Source: Eimeria necatrix (taxonomy: Eukaryota > Apicomplexa > Conoidasida > Eucoccidiorida > Eimeriidae). Taken from it: DNA of 37,298 bases. The notes under the pieces are model-generated. The model saw nothing but the letters and a program-made list of their open reading frames with translations, did not search any database and had not been told where the DNA came from. Where the stretch lies: NCBI RefSeq assembly GCF_000499385.1, contig NW_013655194.1:5215-42512 (forward strand), in the 5' to 3' direction. The position numbers and the translations under genes were made by a program. Numbering within the stretch: the stretch's first letter is position 1; the number at the start of each line of letters is the position of its first letter. Positions 1 to 12,945 of the stretch are shown one piece after another.

Positions 1-3000
1 GCCCACTAGGAAAGGTGATGATGAAGCCCAAAGCCCGTGGTCGGCCGCGATTCGCATAACTCGGTAAGCATAAAGCATGGTTCTCACGGTCTAGACATTC
101 AGAAGCCACTCTGCGCTTCTAAGCTTCTCATGAATAAATATTCTTCAGTTCGTAGTTCGATGTGTAGCAACTTCACTCCCTCCGACGACGCAACTCAGCA
201 AGCGGTTACCCAGTGCGCAGTTTTCAACGCCGCAGCATGCCACTGTAATGTTGTTTTCGCATTCAGCAGACGCGCAAAGCGGCATGGCGCCACTGGCATT
301 CGCATTCTAAAACTCCGCATCATCTATGAGCGTGGCGTTGCCGATATGCTTGCCATTGTTCGAACGCCCCTGATCCATACTTCACTTCTTGGCAGGCTAC
401 AAGGACCTTCACAGGGAAACAAACAAGGCTTCGTGTACTGCAGAGGTCTAGCGCAATTCCAACTGGCTGGCCAAGCCTAAGTGCACCATGAAGTGTCACA
501 TCGTGGCTGGCACGGACTACTCTGGAATTTAGCTTCCACAAACGAAATCTTCTGAAGCTGTCAAGTGCAATTCAGGAAGAGCAGTTGGTTCCGGCAACAG
601 CCAGAGCCGGCAGGACGGTGATGTGCTCGAATGAGAAGCTCACCTTCTACAGTGGCATGGCGTGTTTTTCATTCAACAAATTACAAAAAAAAGTGGGACG
701 CTTCTGTCAGGATCTCAAATAACAGAAGATTAACAGAGCACGGCCAGAAAAAAGGAATGTTGCCCCGACGTTAAAAGCAGCCGACGGTCTTGGAATGCGT
801 ACGCCAACAAACCCCCTCCTGGAAGGAGAATTGACTCAGAGCTGACTTACACAGCTGCTACCAATTTGCAGTCATATCCGCCGATGCCCTGACCACTTCA
901 ACACTAGACATATGTAGAGGCGTGCCCTGGGTGGCACGTAGGCGTTAGCATTCAAATGGCTGCCCCACCGCATCAACCATAAGCACTGCCCACAAGCAGC
1001 ACTCAGCACACATACAAATCGAAAATAGCCAAATCTTCAAATATTACGTAACGAAACGGCTTCAGGCAAACGTAAACCTCATGACGAAGGCCGGTAAGGC
1101 TGGCTTTCCCGTCATTTTCTCGTAGCACTCGCATACTGCTGGTACCCGGTACAGGACAAGCTTACCGTTTCGTTGTTGCACCGGCCTTATCCGAAGCTAT
1201 TCTGCCAATGCGAAGATTTTGTGTGACATGAGTGGTTAGTCAACGCTTGCAGAACAGGGCACTACAAGACCTAGACAAGTTCTCTTGTGTACATATTGCA
1301 GCCTCCGCACTCTAGTAAAGCCCATGCGCTGCAGACAGGTAATCATACTAGACACCCAGCTTGTAATGAACTTGAAACATGGTCCCTTGTTTTCTGTTTT
1401 GCTAAACACGTATCATCCTGCGCGTGTCCCCTCGAGAGCAAACGTTGGCTGTGGTTTAAAGTACATGGAACTAGCGCATCGAGGCAACTGCGATGTTGCG
1501 CTCCACACAGGTAATGGCCATACCAAATAATATCTTCTCCGCGCCAAACACAACCTTCCGAAATTGCAGAGAGACGCGAGCTGGTGTGCGACGCACACGA
1601 TGAACCAGAGAAATGGACCACCACGCAGTTCATTGCAGCCAAACGCATTCACCCGAAAGCGGTTGCACACGTTTGTGCGGCCCTCCTTAGTATAATTGCC
1701 AGAACCCTCTCCCATTTGACTATAATATCCTTTCTATTGAACAAGTGCCACGCATTTTGCAACAGTGTTCACCTTTCTGATAGCGTCATGAGATGTGTCG
1801 AGCCAGCATATTTGGTGTGCTGGTTGATTGGGTAGATAAGCACAACACTAATAGCTCAAGGGCCAAATCTTCTCTCAATGAAGAGATAACAACTGCTGGC
1901 GTCACTTAATGTGACTCATCCACATCTGAGCAAGCAGCGTCTGGGCTGGGGAACGAACTTTTGGTGAATGCTCTTCACAGAGATAATAGACAAACTGACA
2001 AGATAAACGAATGCACAGGACACTGCCTATGGCATGACAGTCTTACTTCCTAAGCCATCGAATAACCAAGCATGACAGTCTCACGTCCAAAACCATCGAA
2101 TAACTTGTTTCGCGGCAACAAGATTATATCCATTTAATTCCGCAAAGCAAGTGGGGTCCACAGTAGCGCCGTTACGCACTGTATCACGCAGGTTTTCGTT
2201 GCACTCAAGTAAATGCCCCACGAAATGTATTGCATACGACGATGCAAAAAGGCGGCTCAGGGCGTGTTCTGTTCGTATTGAATAAGATGTAGGCTCGCAG
2301 GACTCACTAGTTTGTTTGCTGATGTTGCCAGTGCGTATGCAACACGACACTCTCGCAGTTTCTTCAAGCAACCAAGCAAAGAACCCTCTTGCGACTGTCG
2401 AGCGACAATACGCGCCAGAAACGAAGTAAAATTCATTCGGTCACCCCAAAAGTGTACACGGGAGTGGAGAAGCGCCTTGTAATGCAATTAATAACTACTA
2501 ATATATGGGACAACGACTACCGATCCAGGCTCCGAAGCTTTGCTTTCAATGTATCTCAGGATCTGGGGGCAATAGGCCAGTGGATGTCACCCGGTGTTAC
2601 CAAACATGCCAGTATCATATTTTTTACTTTAAATGTGCGTCCACTTCCATATGCTAACATCGATACAATAGTCGCCCGCTTTGTCAACAAAACAGTGCGT
2701 AACACCAGTGGCACTCGCATTGCAACTGCTCCCAGGAAAACGGCAGGCTTAAACGTATCTTTGTGACACAGACCGAAGACCGAAGTTTAAACTATTGCTC
2801 CTCCAGGACAGCGTCTCATCCACACCACGGCTCACTTCCTGCGTGACACAGCCCGTATCCGTTACACCTTGCTATCACCAAATGACTCACAACACGCATG
2901 GGCACGCGCTCCACCTGTTCGAAATACGTTCACTCTGTTGTAGCGACAAGGCTAGGTGGCAATTTATCGGAACGGAAGCCAGCGACTCCAATGCTGCATT

Positions 3001-4276
3001 GCTGGACAACTTGAGGATACACTTGAAATTAAGCCAAGAGATCCAGCGATGAACTAACTGTCCCGTTAGCAGGTTATCCTACCTGCCCCTCCACAAGGGC
3101 AATCAAAAGAGACTCCACTTCCTTCAAGCCCACTAATTGCACTGGCAGGGCCCTGTTCTCCTTTGAGTGGCATGACAGCACGTGGAACAGCTGTAAGTGG
3201 TACTGGCAATGCGTTGTTGGCCCCATTTACGAAAGCGCAGTCCGAGCACGATGTACTTTCCTTCGGCTCGAGCCCTTCACAAATTATTTGCACATACGAA
3301 GCAGGATAAGTAAGGCCAGTTCACACCACTGAAGCAGCCTTGTCGGGCGCTGACTCCTCATCACAGAGCTGGAGTAGCAAATTTGCATTCCCACTCGGCA
3401 CCTTACATAGCTGGCATTCGGTAAAAACGCGACGCTCCGACCTCAGATCGACGAAGAGACGTACAGGCTTGAGTAGCTTTAACGCTCCCTCAAACCCAGC
3501 TAGCTATTCGACTCGGGGCTACAACACAAGAATGGCTATGTGGGGTCTCTTTCCATATGAATATAGCAAACAAGATTGCACTGGCTTGACCAAATAGGGG
3601 ACTGCATGCAAACGTCTCGGCACGCGCGCTTCCCCTCACTGCTTGTTTGGTCTTACACATGAACCGCAATCGTTCCATGTGCGGATCAAATCTTCCCTAT
3701 TTTCCACCACTCTGACTTAATGCGCATAGTTTCGGCTTGAATAGACTTCTTGGAGCAACGCGGTTGTTCAACCATTTGAACTCCCCGCCCGATGCAGTGC
3801 ACCTACACTGGCCTGCAGTCTGCAATGAATTTTAAAACTTTACTCATCGCGAGCCTGCATCACCTTCCATGGTGTACAGATCGACTGCACACCGCAAGCA
3901 ACTGAGTGAAGAAACCTCTGCACTCTCTGGAGGCGGCCCATAACGCAGATGGATGTATATATTACGCAGTGCAGCTCTGGTTTCATTTTGGAGAATGCGC
4001 AGACTTCGCAGTTGAGCGATAAACGTATGTCGAAGCTCCGTTCAAAGGAGGTGCACAAGAGTTCAATCACAAACTCTAGTCCACCAGCGATTTTTAACGT
4101 GGAACGCCCTGCCGCCAACAAAGGAGCTCTACAAACTACTCTGGGCCCATCTTAGTGGCTTGGACGTTGTGTTGTGTCCCCTCCGTTCAGTATCATCCCC
4201 CCATGATGGCTAACTGAATTGCTATTGGTAATCGCACCAGAGGCACTTTGCTTTGACATTCTGTGAGACGACTCAC
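1..4276. other. Gene-poor segment without a supported gene
   Basis: Stops are frequent in all six frames and no open frame of about 125 codons or less reads convincingly as a protein. There are no CAG triplet tracts and no clear telomere-type heptamers, in contrast to the DNA right of about 9 kb. It holds a 38-bp imperfect tandem duplication (2032-2107) and one weak candidate exon (about 2440-2620, see findings). Small single-exon or heavily spliced genes cannot be excluded. Confidence 0.5.
2032..2107. repeat. Imperfect 38-bp tandem duplication
   Basis: The words GCATGACAGTC and CCATCGAATAAC each occur twice, 38 bp apart, with a few mismatches in between. This is a two-copy local duplication in otherwise unannotated DNA. 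Confidence 0.7.
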
Positions 4277-4612
4277 ATGACAAGTGTCGCCTCCTTCCGC
4301 TACGCGGCGTCGTGAAATTCCATACTTGAACGTTTTCTCGTGGGCATTGAGAGCCCTGAAACAATGCAAAACAACAAATGCAAGCGCTGTTGTGACTATT
4401 AGCACGAACGCGGCCATGAGTCGGCGATTTCGATACCCAAGCTTGTTCACAAGGGCAGAGGGGCTCAAATGCTTCAAATCGTTTCCTCGATGCACAAAAT
4501 GATCATTTTGGTGGAGCAGTGTTGAGTCTTGTTCAAGACTAGTGTTGCTCACTGTGGCAACACAAAACACTACCAGGGACGACACACAGGCAACCGGCAG
4601 TGGCAGGTTCAT
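4277..4612 (-). CDS. Possible first exon of a small secreted or membrane protein (hypothetical)
   Basis: I do not recognise a family. Reading from the ATG at 4612, the first about 20 residues look like a signal peptide (MNLPLPVACVSSLVVFC). A polar stretch follows, then a strong hydrophobic helix of about 20 residues (LMAAFVLIVTTALAFVVL) and a basic, Arg-rich tail. A donor-like GTGAGT follows position 4277, so the open frame probably ends in an intron; without splicing it runs on to 4193. An earlier in-frame ATG lies at 4684. No convincing downstream exon was found in 3.7-4.2 kb. Signal plus single-helix layouts are common among coccidian secreted proteins, but a 163-codon frame could also be chance. 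Confidence 0.3.
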
Positions 4613-4684
4613 TTTCAGAAACTCGTTATATATTTTATCAACTATTGCAGTATTAACAGCTGATATGCAGTGAGACGAATGCAT

Positions 4685-7600
4685 GTCAAGACATCTTGGA
4701 AGGCATGTGGAGCGAGACGGCTTGTTGCTGCGCGGCGTGCTTTGCCAGGCTCGCTTGTAGTAATTAGTTGCTTTTCATTGAATTTTTACTGTTTTCCACT
4801 CAATTAATAGCTATTTGTATGTTTACTTTGCGAGTTTCAATGAAAATAGCTTTAGTTGGCCTCGAAGGGATCAGCATTCGCGCAGTTTCCAGTATGCTTG
4901 CTCAGTAACTGAACTCGCCAAGAGCCAGAACAGTTTGAAATTCATGCGAAGAGAATTTGCATCACTTATCTGGAGCTTTTTAGTTGCGGATCAATAGTCG
5001 TCTAGCGGCATAGTACTGTTCTGTAGGAGGAACCACAACTGCGCAAGTCCAACGGCCAAGAAATGTCGGCCGTTGAAGCCTTCGGCACATTATAGGTATT
5101 TTATCTCTCTTGAGTGTCCGTGGTTGCTCTAGTCGATTTCTGAAAAAAGGCAATGCTTCTTCTGCATGACAGAAACTCCATGACTGTTTCTCTATCGGAA
5201 ATACACGCCTTTCACTGTAAAGTTTACTGGCATACGCTCAGCTCACAGTCACCCTGTTTCCGTTGCCCATGGGTACAGTCCAAGTTCATGAAGATAGTAA
5301 CGATTCAACAAAAAAGGAACTGTTGCGCGTTAGTGTCGGAGCTACGACTACGGAGTGCAGTAGTCCTTCGCGCCCGACTACATGGCAGCACACTGCAGAA
5401 AAGCGCAGCCAGCACCAAGAGCAGAAGCAGCCATGCCGTTTCCACACAGTCTCAGCCACAGCCCATGAACTTACTGATGATATTTCGGCTCTGCAGAAAC
5501 ATAGGTTCTGCAGGAAAGTAGTCCACTGTAGGCGATGATACATCTGCACACAAGTAAACTGCGCGCCTCCTTCATTCCCGAGCAAACCAAAAAGCACAGC
5601 TTTTAAAAGGCACTGAAGATGGAATAATTGCTATGGTTGTACTGTGCGTGAAGAAAACGGGCAACACATTATAGTCGCAGCTCTTGTTTGTGCCGACGCT
5701 TGCCAATACAGGAAGCTGTTGGTGCCCAGCGATGCTACAATGCTTCCTTTCTCGTTATGAAGCTTGGTCCTTTGCAGTTAAAAAGTGTGTCTGTCTAATG
5801 CATTGCGTGCCAGCCCATAGGGGTCCCCAAGTTCCGCTTTGTAGTGCAACCGGGCATCAACAGAGCAGGTGGGAATTTCAACCCGATAAGATCAGGAGCA
5901 GCAATCACATGTTCTCCACGTGTTATCTTTGGGGCAGCTAATATCAAGGTTTAGAATAAGAAACAGAGTACGACTGAGGCTATTTTTGTCGGCTGAAAAT
6001 GGTGGAATTGCATGGTGGGAGCTGTTCAAGTGGAGAAACCAAACCGGCAGCAATAATTTGACATATTCCACGCAGCTTGTACAGTGCGTGCGCTCACCAA
6101 ATTTCGGAGGCAAGAAGTTATGTTTTTATAAGCGGCATGTAACTGGTGCACTCGAATGCGCTGGCGGCCTTTCCCCCAGTTCTTGCCGAAGCTGAGACAT
6201 TTCAATCATCTGAAGCCCGTGTTGCCCTACCATATCCAGAAAGAGGTCTCCTACAGATGAGGCTTTATGGGATGAAATTGGATTATTTTAATAGGGCTAT
6301 AGATAGGGGAGCTGGCGAGAGGCAATGTACAATGGACTGACGATGCCCGTCGGCTGCGAGGCTGGGTGCGGTGCGAGAACCAAGGTTTACACAGTTCTGC
6401 TGTGATGGTAGACAGCGCCACGTCTACGAAGGTGAAAAAGGCAACGCTCTAGCTCAAAGAAAGCAGAGTCCCTGGAATGGAGCGTTCAGTTTGTGGAGAG
6501 GGAATTCAAACAGTGTGTCGCGCATGGCGCCACAGATAGCGGCTACAGCAGCGGCGCTCGGCTGCCGCGAGCACTCGATCTCCAGGAGTACGTGGAATGT
6601 GATCGAAATAGTCAGGGTGTTCACGAGTAGAGCGGTAAAAGGTGGTAAAATGCAGAGTGTATGGCAGAAATGAAGGGAGTTAGCCCACTGCGTAGTAGTT
6701 GCTGGCTGGTAGTAGTACCTGGCTCACAAAACGTTTTCACACGAGGTGCCGTGCCTCAGCGACAACGGTGGGAAAACGCGCGGGCTCCAGCGGCTTGAAT
6801 TACTATGGAATTGTGTACTGCTCTACTGGGGCTGACGCTGTGAAGCGGAGTTCTCAACGGTCCACATGTAACGGTCCACATGTAGGCGGCAGATCTGCTG
6901 ATGGCAGATCTGCTTGTACTTTGGATGCATCGCCAAGTGCATTCCATTGTGCAGTACACACTGAAAGCCAGGATCGCAAAACGTACGAGCCCCGCCACTT
7001 CGCATGAAGGGCTAAGCTGCATCAGCTTGCGAAGCGCCACCTTCCATTGTTCCATTCTATTGGCATTGCGGTTTACCACTGCTGGTACTCTTTCGAACTT
7101 TTCTTGAGGCGTCCGCAGAGGAAATTCTTGCTTGAGGCGAGAACCTGCTGAAGGTTGCCAGAAGCTAACAGGGAATAAATCGTAATATCCGATCATCACG
7201 CCCTGCAGCAGTGGAAGTTCATAACCAACGGAGAGCGTGACACCACCGCGTATCCTTGCTGTGAATTTTAACTAGTTTTTATGTGTGTCGAATTTCGCCA
7301 CTACGCTGGCTATTTCTACATTCACCTGCAAAGTGTTACAGCAATATCCAACTCGGCCACCGCACCACCCTTCATCGCGTATAACTTTCCCGCATAGACG
7401 ACATAAAAGGGACCTTGAGGCTTCCGTGCTTACCAAGGGCCATAGGCCCCAAGTGGGAAAGACGCTGCCAATCCAGCGAATCGCTTTCCCCAAGGACTAT
7501 GGGACGAAAGCTTGCGGACTCAGAGGTTTGCCGGCTTTGGCAGACCGGAAGAGCCATTTCGGTATTTCGTGGTATACGAAGCTACCCTTTTCAGCGCTCA

Positions 7601-8202
7601 TGAATCAAAGGCAATGTTTGGTTCGCCAAAACAATAGTTAATGTTCAGTCTGCACGTGGATCAACCGTTAACGAATGAACTGTTCACCATCGACTGTTCA
7701 CCATCGACTCTGGCGTAGTGGCGCAGGGCTCAGCTGCTGTCTTAAAGCAACGTGAAGAACGCGTGCACAAACTCCCTGTTTGCTACAAAAATTGTTTCCC
7801 GCGTCGTGAAAAATGGATATGGGCACATTGCTTCGGTAGGTAGCCCGGTGCCCCCGACTGCGGGGGAAGTCCCCTACTCTTTTAGCAGCGCCGCCTCCTG
7901 CTGCTGCTTCCTAAAGCAGCATTGTCGTAGCTTCTGATGGCCGATACGGCTTGGAGCTTCAGAGGTCTACTCATGTTGAACATCTTGGCGCTTACTGCTT
8001 TGCGGGTACTCTAACTATAGTCGCAGCATCACGAAGAAAATCCACCGTAAGGCAAGTTGGAGGACGGACGAGAAGCGGGAAACAGGCTTCAGAACCCAAT
8101 ACTTGCATTAAGACTCACTGACGAAGCCTGCCCACAGCCCATCCTAGAGTCATGGAAGAGCGACAAATGCGGCAGAAGAGGCTTCAAAAGCTGTGAAATG
8201 TA
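4685..8202. other. Gene-poor segment without a supported gene
   Basis: Only short open frames without recognisable domains are present. Two local micro-duplications were seen: a direct repeat of ACGGTCCACATGTA at about 6859-6886, followed at once by a doubled GGCAGATCTGCT, and a doubled ACTGTTCACCATCG near 7678-7705. The minus-strand frame at 6756-7199 (147 codons) is the longest and has no family I recognise. Confidence 0.45.
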
Positions 8203-8267
8203 TACTTGAGAAAGATGTATTTCTGAAGGGGAGAATTGCCCCTTCAGAAATACATCTTTCTCAAGTA
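8203..8267. repeat. Perfect 29-bp inverted repeat with 7-bp loop (hairpin)
   Basis: The left arm is 8203-8231 and begins TACTTGAGAAAGATG. The right arm is 8239-8267 and is its exact reverse complement. The loop is AGAATTG at 8232-8238. The arms pair over all 29 bases, so either strand of a transcript would form a long stem. No flanking target-site duplication or transposase frame was seen. Confidence 0.95.
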
Positions 8268-8967
8268 CAGCATTAGTTGCAGATGAAGTGAACTGGCAAT
8301 CACGCGAAATGTTCAAAAGTAGCAGAGAAGGTGGTACCTTTTGGTCCGGCCTGGTCAAATAAATTGTTCCACATAATCAGAAAACAATCAGAACGCAAAT
8401 AAGACTGGTAAGCATGTCATGAATGAGGAGACGTCTTTGTGTAAGAATTGGCTTGTACCACTGTAGTACCTAGAGCGGCTGCGGGGCCCCTGCGTGTACA
8501 TTGTTGAGCTTAAACATATTTTGGTGGACACAGAAATGTAAATTTTCGACTTAATTTGTCTGACGGTAAACAAAAAGAGGAAAAACGCCAAAATTTTGGG
8601 AGCAACAAGGGGCTTTTCGTGCTTGTGTCAAGGGCGGCAGCTGCGGCTGTTCAGCAGTGACCTATGGAGGGATACTTATGCTTTTTGCACCTTGAGCACA
8701 CTATTCGCATAACCAGAACTCTTTTAGAGTTTTTCTTTTCTTGCAGCGGCGCCTTCGGCACCTCCCTATGGCCTGCAGTGGCATCCGTTTTCGATATTGT
8801 AGAGGCTGAGGCTCGAAGGTGCAAATCGTGGGATCGCTAGGTGAACGAACGCGCAAAGCCAACGTCGTCCGTAGCTAGAGAGGGAGAAGACGCAGGATAA
8901 GCATCTATACGCCGGCCTTGCGGCATCCGTGAACCCTTGAAGTCCAACCTGGTTTCTCTACGAGCAA

Positions 8968-10630
8968 ATGGAGTCAACAATTGAGGATGGGACGCCCCAA
9001 GGGCGAGTCCGTGAAGGGAATCCGCTGTTATCTTCCCGTAAAAAGGCGAAGAGTGCCGTGTTGCTTTCTATCCAAAGCGACATAGGCAAGGGCATCATAT
9101 ATAACATCCGCTTGTCAAGGTGGTATCTTGCTTACTGCTCGCTCATGGCCGTCGCGACACTGTCCCTTGTCATTTTCATGATCATAGATGTGCACTTTGT
9201 AAGACAAATCGCGGGGTCTCTTGGGCATTTTTAAGCTCTGAGGCGTGGCCATTAAACCTGAAATGAAGGCTGGCATTGTGACATTAGCGCCTGCTGAAAG
9301 AGCCATCAGTTGTTTCTCATTGCTGCAGCCGTAGTCGCTATTTCCATTCCTGATATATGCCATTGCACATAACCACCTCTGCTGTCGCTACGATTTGGGG
9401 CAGCCGCTATTGCTTCGGGAGTAGCTTTTTCCTTGGCAGGGAGACTCTCTAGCATCTGAGGGCTGAAGGCTTACGATTGAGGGTGCAAGACCTGTGATCT
9501 GTGCTTTGCGTGCAGCGTAAGAACCCAGTACCTGTGTGGGTGTGCGCTTTGGATGGCTTTATAACCTTCGCTGTTTGCTTCGAGACAATAGTGGACATGA
9601 TCCTCCTCGGCAAGGTAATGAATCGGATTCAGAAACATTTGATCCCCCCACCCACAGCAGCAGCGGATGCTGTGAGCATTGGGCACGAGGCCTAGGATTT
9701 ATGCGTCAGTGTCTCAAAGCTTTGCGTTCGCTTGTTCTGCGCAGCCGTTCTGGACTAGCGGGTGGCACGTGTTTGACTTTGCAGTTTCCGTCGTTTGTTT
9801 TATCAGCTGGTTGCTTCTCCTCTTGGAGGTGGTAAGATATTTGATTTTCGTGATTAGCGCTTTCAGTGACAACAGCCAACAGGGTTGGTTTTGAAGGTTG
9901 GCAGCACAAGTCTGAAGTTGTAGTGCATCAGCTTGTAGGGATTCATGTAAACACGAGAGAGAAGATTTCAAAAAAGCCAGTGGCAGCAGTGGCATGAAGA
10001 CAGTGCTGACAGTTGCTGCTGTAACAGCAGCACCTTTCTTTGATTTTTCTGTGCCGTGGCCATGGACAACTGTCAAAGCTGCAACGGGCATGCAGGGAGC
10101 GATTCAGGGTTAGGCCCACGCTGGATTGTCACGTTTGAAATTGTGTGGCATATTTTCAGGTTGGAGTTGTTGAGTCTCTGGACGAGTTTGTGACCGTCAT
10201 TCTCCTCACCATAAGATACGCTGCACAGTTTGTTCGGTAGGTCGATGTGCTTTCGCCTTTTCCTTATTTTTTGTCCCTTTTGTTTTGCTTATTCATCCCA
10301 GCATTTTCTCTTTCCTCTTGCTTTTTTTGTGCAATGTCCTTCGGCGCTGAAGGCTGCCTTCCCCTGTCGGCTGATTCGTGTTCTGTGGTTCTTTTTATCT
10401 TCCCAGACATGTGCGTTCTCTGTAACTATTATGGCGTGCACGGCAATTCTTTTTTGCTTGTTTTTGCTTGTCGGTGTCGTAGAATCGTGCGGTACATTCG
10501 GACAGGAGCCGAGGCACAGGATTCGTTGAGTGCGATGGAAGAGCACGTCATTCGCTTCGACAGACCGGCAAGCAGAGCTGACCCATCTCTCTCCACTGCA
10601 ATCCCAGCAGCAGGAGACATTGACTTCTAA
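8968..10630 (+). CDS. Four-helix voltage-sensor-like membrane protein, 5 exons, 213 aa
   Basis: Exons: 8968-9198, 9516-9614, 9745-9831, 10160-10236, 10483-10630. All four introns are GT-AG and the phases join without a break. The protein has four hydrophobic helices. S1 is about 52-74. S2 (84-108) carries E100 and D104. S3 (114-138) contains the motif HVFDFAV with D121. S4 (149-171) reads TIRYAAQFVRIVRYIR, with R158, R165, R168 and R171; the last three are at every third position. Acidic residues in S2/S3 plus a periodic-arginine S4 are the hallmark of voltage-sensor domains of cation and proton channels. No pore helices S5-S6 follow; the tail is short and hydrophilic. It could be a proton channel, a sensor-only protein or an unrelated four-helix protein. 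The ATG at 8968 gives a short basic N-terminus before S1. Confidence 0.75.
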
Positions 10631-12945
10631 GCGGACGCTGCTAGGCTTTTGCTATTGCTACAGCTTCAGCGGCTACACCTGCATCAAGAGGCAGCTGCTC
10701 ATGCTGAGTTCTCGTGGCAGTAGGAGCCAGCTACCGCGTGCTGCTGGCTTGTCTCGCCGTAGTGTTTGCGCGGCCCTGTTGGTGCAGTAGCTCGATGCAG
10801 GGTGCTGCTGCAGCAATCACTCTGCCGTTGCAACCAGTCTGCTCCACCTGTCACTCTGCTGTAGCGTTCACTTTTATGCAGCATTTAACTTCCTTCAGCA
10901 TTCACTTGGCTGCAGGACGCAGCCTGCTGCAGCACGCAGTCTGCTGCAGCAGACACTGTCGTACCACTCATTAACTGCAGCACTTACTGTACTGCAGGAG
11001 TTTGCTGCCGTGTGGCTCACGTCTGCAGCACATGTTTTCTCGCCGTTGCCAGTGACGAAGAGTGCGGCAAACGGCTAGACGTGTACGCCTTACCAATAGT
11101 GTCGCGAAGGGACATCCAGTGTTGTAAGGTATCCAATAGGCCTCTGAATCTTTGTGCGTGCCTCAGGGGCACTGCTTTATCTCTGTGTTACTTCCCAGGG
11201 CTCGTTTTTATTATTTCGAAAGCTATAAGAGTGCCGCATTATTTTTATTGGGCCTAATGGGGTACTGGTGTATAGCTGTGGGGCCAGTGGTTGGCTGAAG
11301 AGCAGCAGGGGCCCTGCCAGCTAGCAAGCGTTTATGTTTATGCATGCGAGAACGATCCTCCCTCAAAATTCGTTGTGTAGTGGCCCTGGTCTAGCAATTC
11401 AAGAGTAGAGAATTAAGCCCCCAGTGCGCAGCGTTTATTTTGGCTAGGGGTGTTAACTGGCTGGACTGGAGGTTTAACTTTGAAGATGCGAGAACAAGCA
11501 TTGCGAAAGTAGGTTTGAGTCTCACCTGTTTAGAGGCGAAGTGACGGGAATTTAGGGTTTAATCTCCAAGTTTTAGCTCTTCTACTTGGCTAAGGACTAG
11601 AAGTGTGCAGGGGGACAGAACGTCGGAGGTGAGGAGGATGCTGCGTGAAAGGCAGTTAGCTAGTGCCTTACATAACCGCCTTCATCCTGCAAAGATAAGT
11701 AAATATCAAGGAGGATTTTAAGGTAAAGACGCACAGGGCTAGGCTGGGTGGTTCCCACGTAATACTGCCTACACCGAAAGGCATGCCTGGTGGATGTACA
11801 AAGTGCAGGCGTGCTCTAGTTGCACTTGGCTCTATATAGTGAGCTTTTACTACATGCGCAATTTACGTAAAATACTTGTTTTTTGGATACTTCATGGCGA
11901 GCACTATAAGGTGCACGTAGTCGCCGTTTCTCTGTCGTCGACTCTAATTAAAACGGAATCTAAGCGTATTCACTGCGCAGTCATCTCCTTCCGCGCCTTT
12001 GCCGAACTAAATCAGCTGAAAACTTACGGCTGGCTGAGTGCTCCGCGTGCTCTTATATACTTGGGTGTGTTTGTGCTTGTTTTACTACGCAACTTCACTC
12101 ATGCAACTACTGCATGACTTGTGTTAATTCTGGTTACAGGCTGCGTGCTGTGCACCTGTAACAATATTTCTTATGGTTTATAGACGCATTTACATGTTCT
12201 GTTACTTTCAACTCATGAGAAACTGCGACTATCTGAAGCCTAGGTGAAACTGCAGCTCGCCTTGCGCTACTAGATCCCAGCTCAACCAGGTGTAAGACCC
12301 CGATGCCTTATCTTCCATTCATATTCTTCTCGGTTAAACTTTCATAATTCTTGATAACAAACGTATTTGCTCTGAGAGTATTCTCGGGCCCTTTCTGTCT
12401 GCTTATTTCTACTACCAGGCGTGCCTACAGCACACTAGCAGGCTCGGTAGAAGCAGCCCCAATGCATCTGCTTGACTTTTCGAAGCTTAACCACAATCCT
12501 GGGGCCAATAAAGACTAATTTTTCTTGCTCTACTCAAAAACCTTGCTCCATGCAGTTTTACCGTGCCGTTAGAGGCACAGCTGTCTTATCTTTGCGTTGG
12601 AGGAGCACTGCGGGTCGGCACAATCTTGCCCCTGTCTTCTGTTGAAAGTGCCCCGGGCCAGCTGCACATGACTCTACGGGAATGTTTACACCAGAAATAC
12701 AAACGGCCTGGAGTAGGCATAGCCGCTGGGGCGGCAACAGTGGTGGCGGCATCAGCAGTGTCAATAGATGAGGGGGCTGCACGTTGAGCACCGTTGACGG
12801 CCCAGCTGCGACAGCAGAAGCCTTCGCTTTTTCTTGATAATCCGCGAATTCTGGTGTTCACACATCTGTTGCAACTGCTCTGTTGTTGCTGCTGCGCCTG
12901 ATTGGGCGCCTGCGAATAGCCAGCTTTTCAGGTAGCTAGCTAGCT
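10631..12945. other. Intergenic region
   Basis: These are 2.3 kb between two plus-strand genes. The first 400 bases contain scattered CAG/CTG triplets (for example 10,900-11,000). The frame at 11794-12117 (107 codons) and one at 12563-12787 that is followed by Ala-rich codons have no recognisable domain. A GCTA repeat sits at 12934-12945, just before the next ATG. No other feature was found. Confidence 0.4.

Noticed and set aside
6756..7199. 147-codon minus-strand frame as a gene
   Set aside because: No recognisable domain, no splice partners, and frames of this length occur by chance in this segment.
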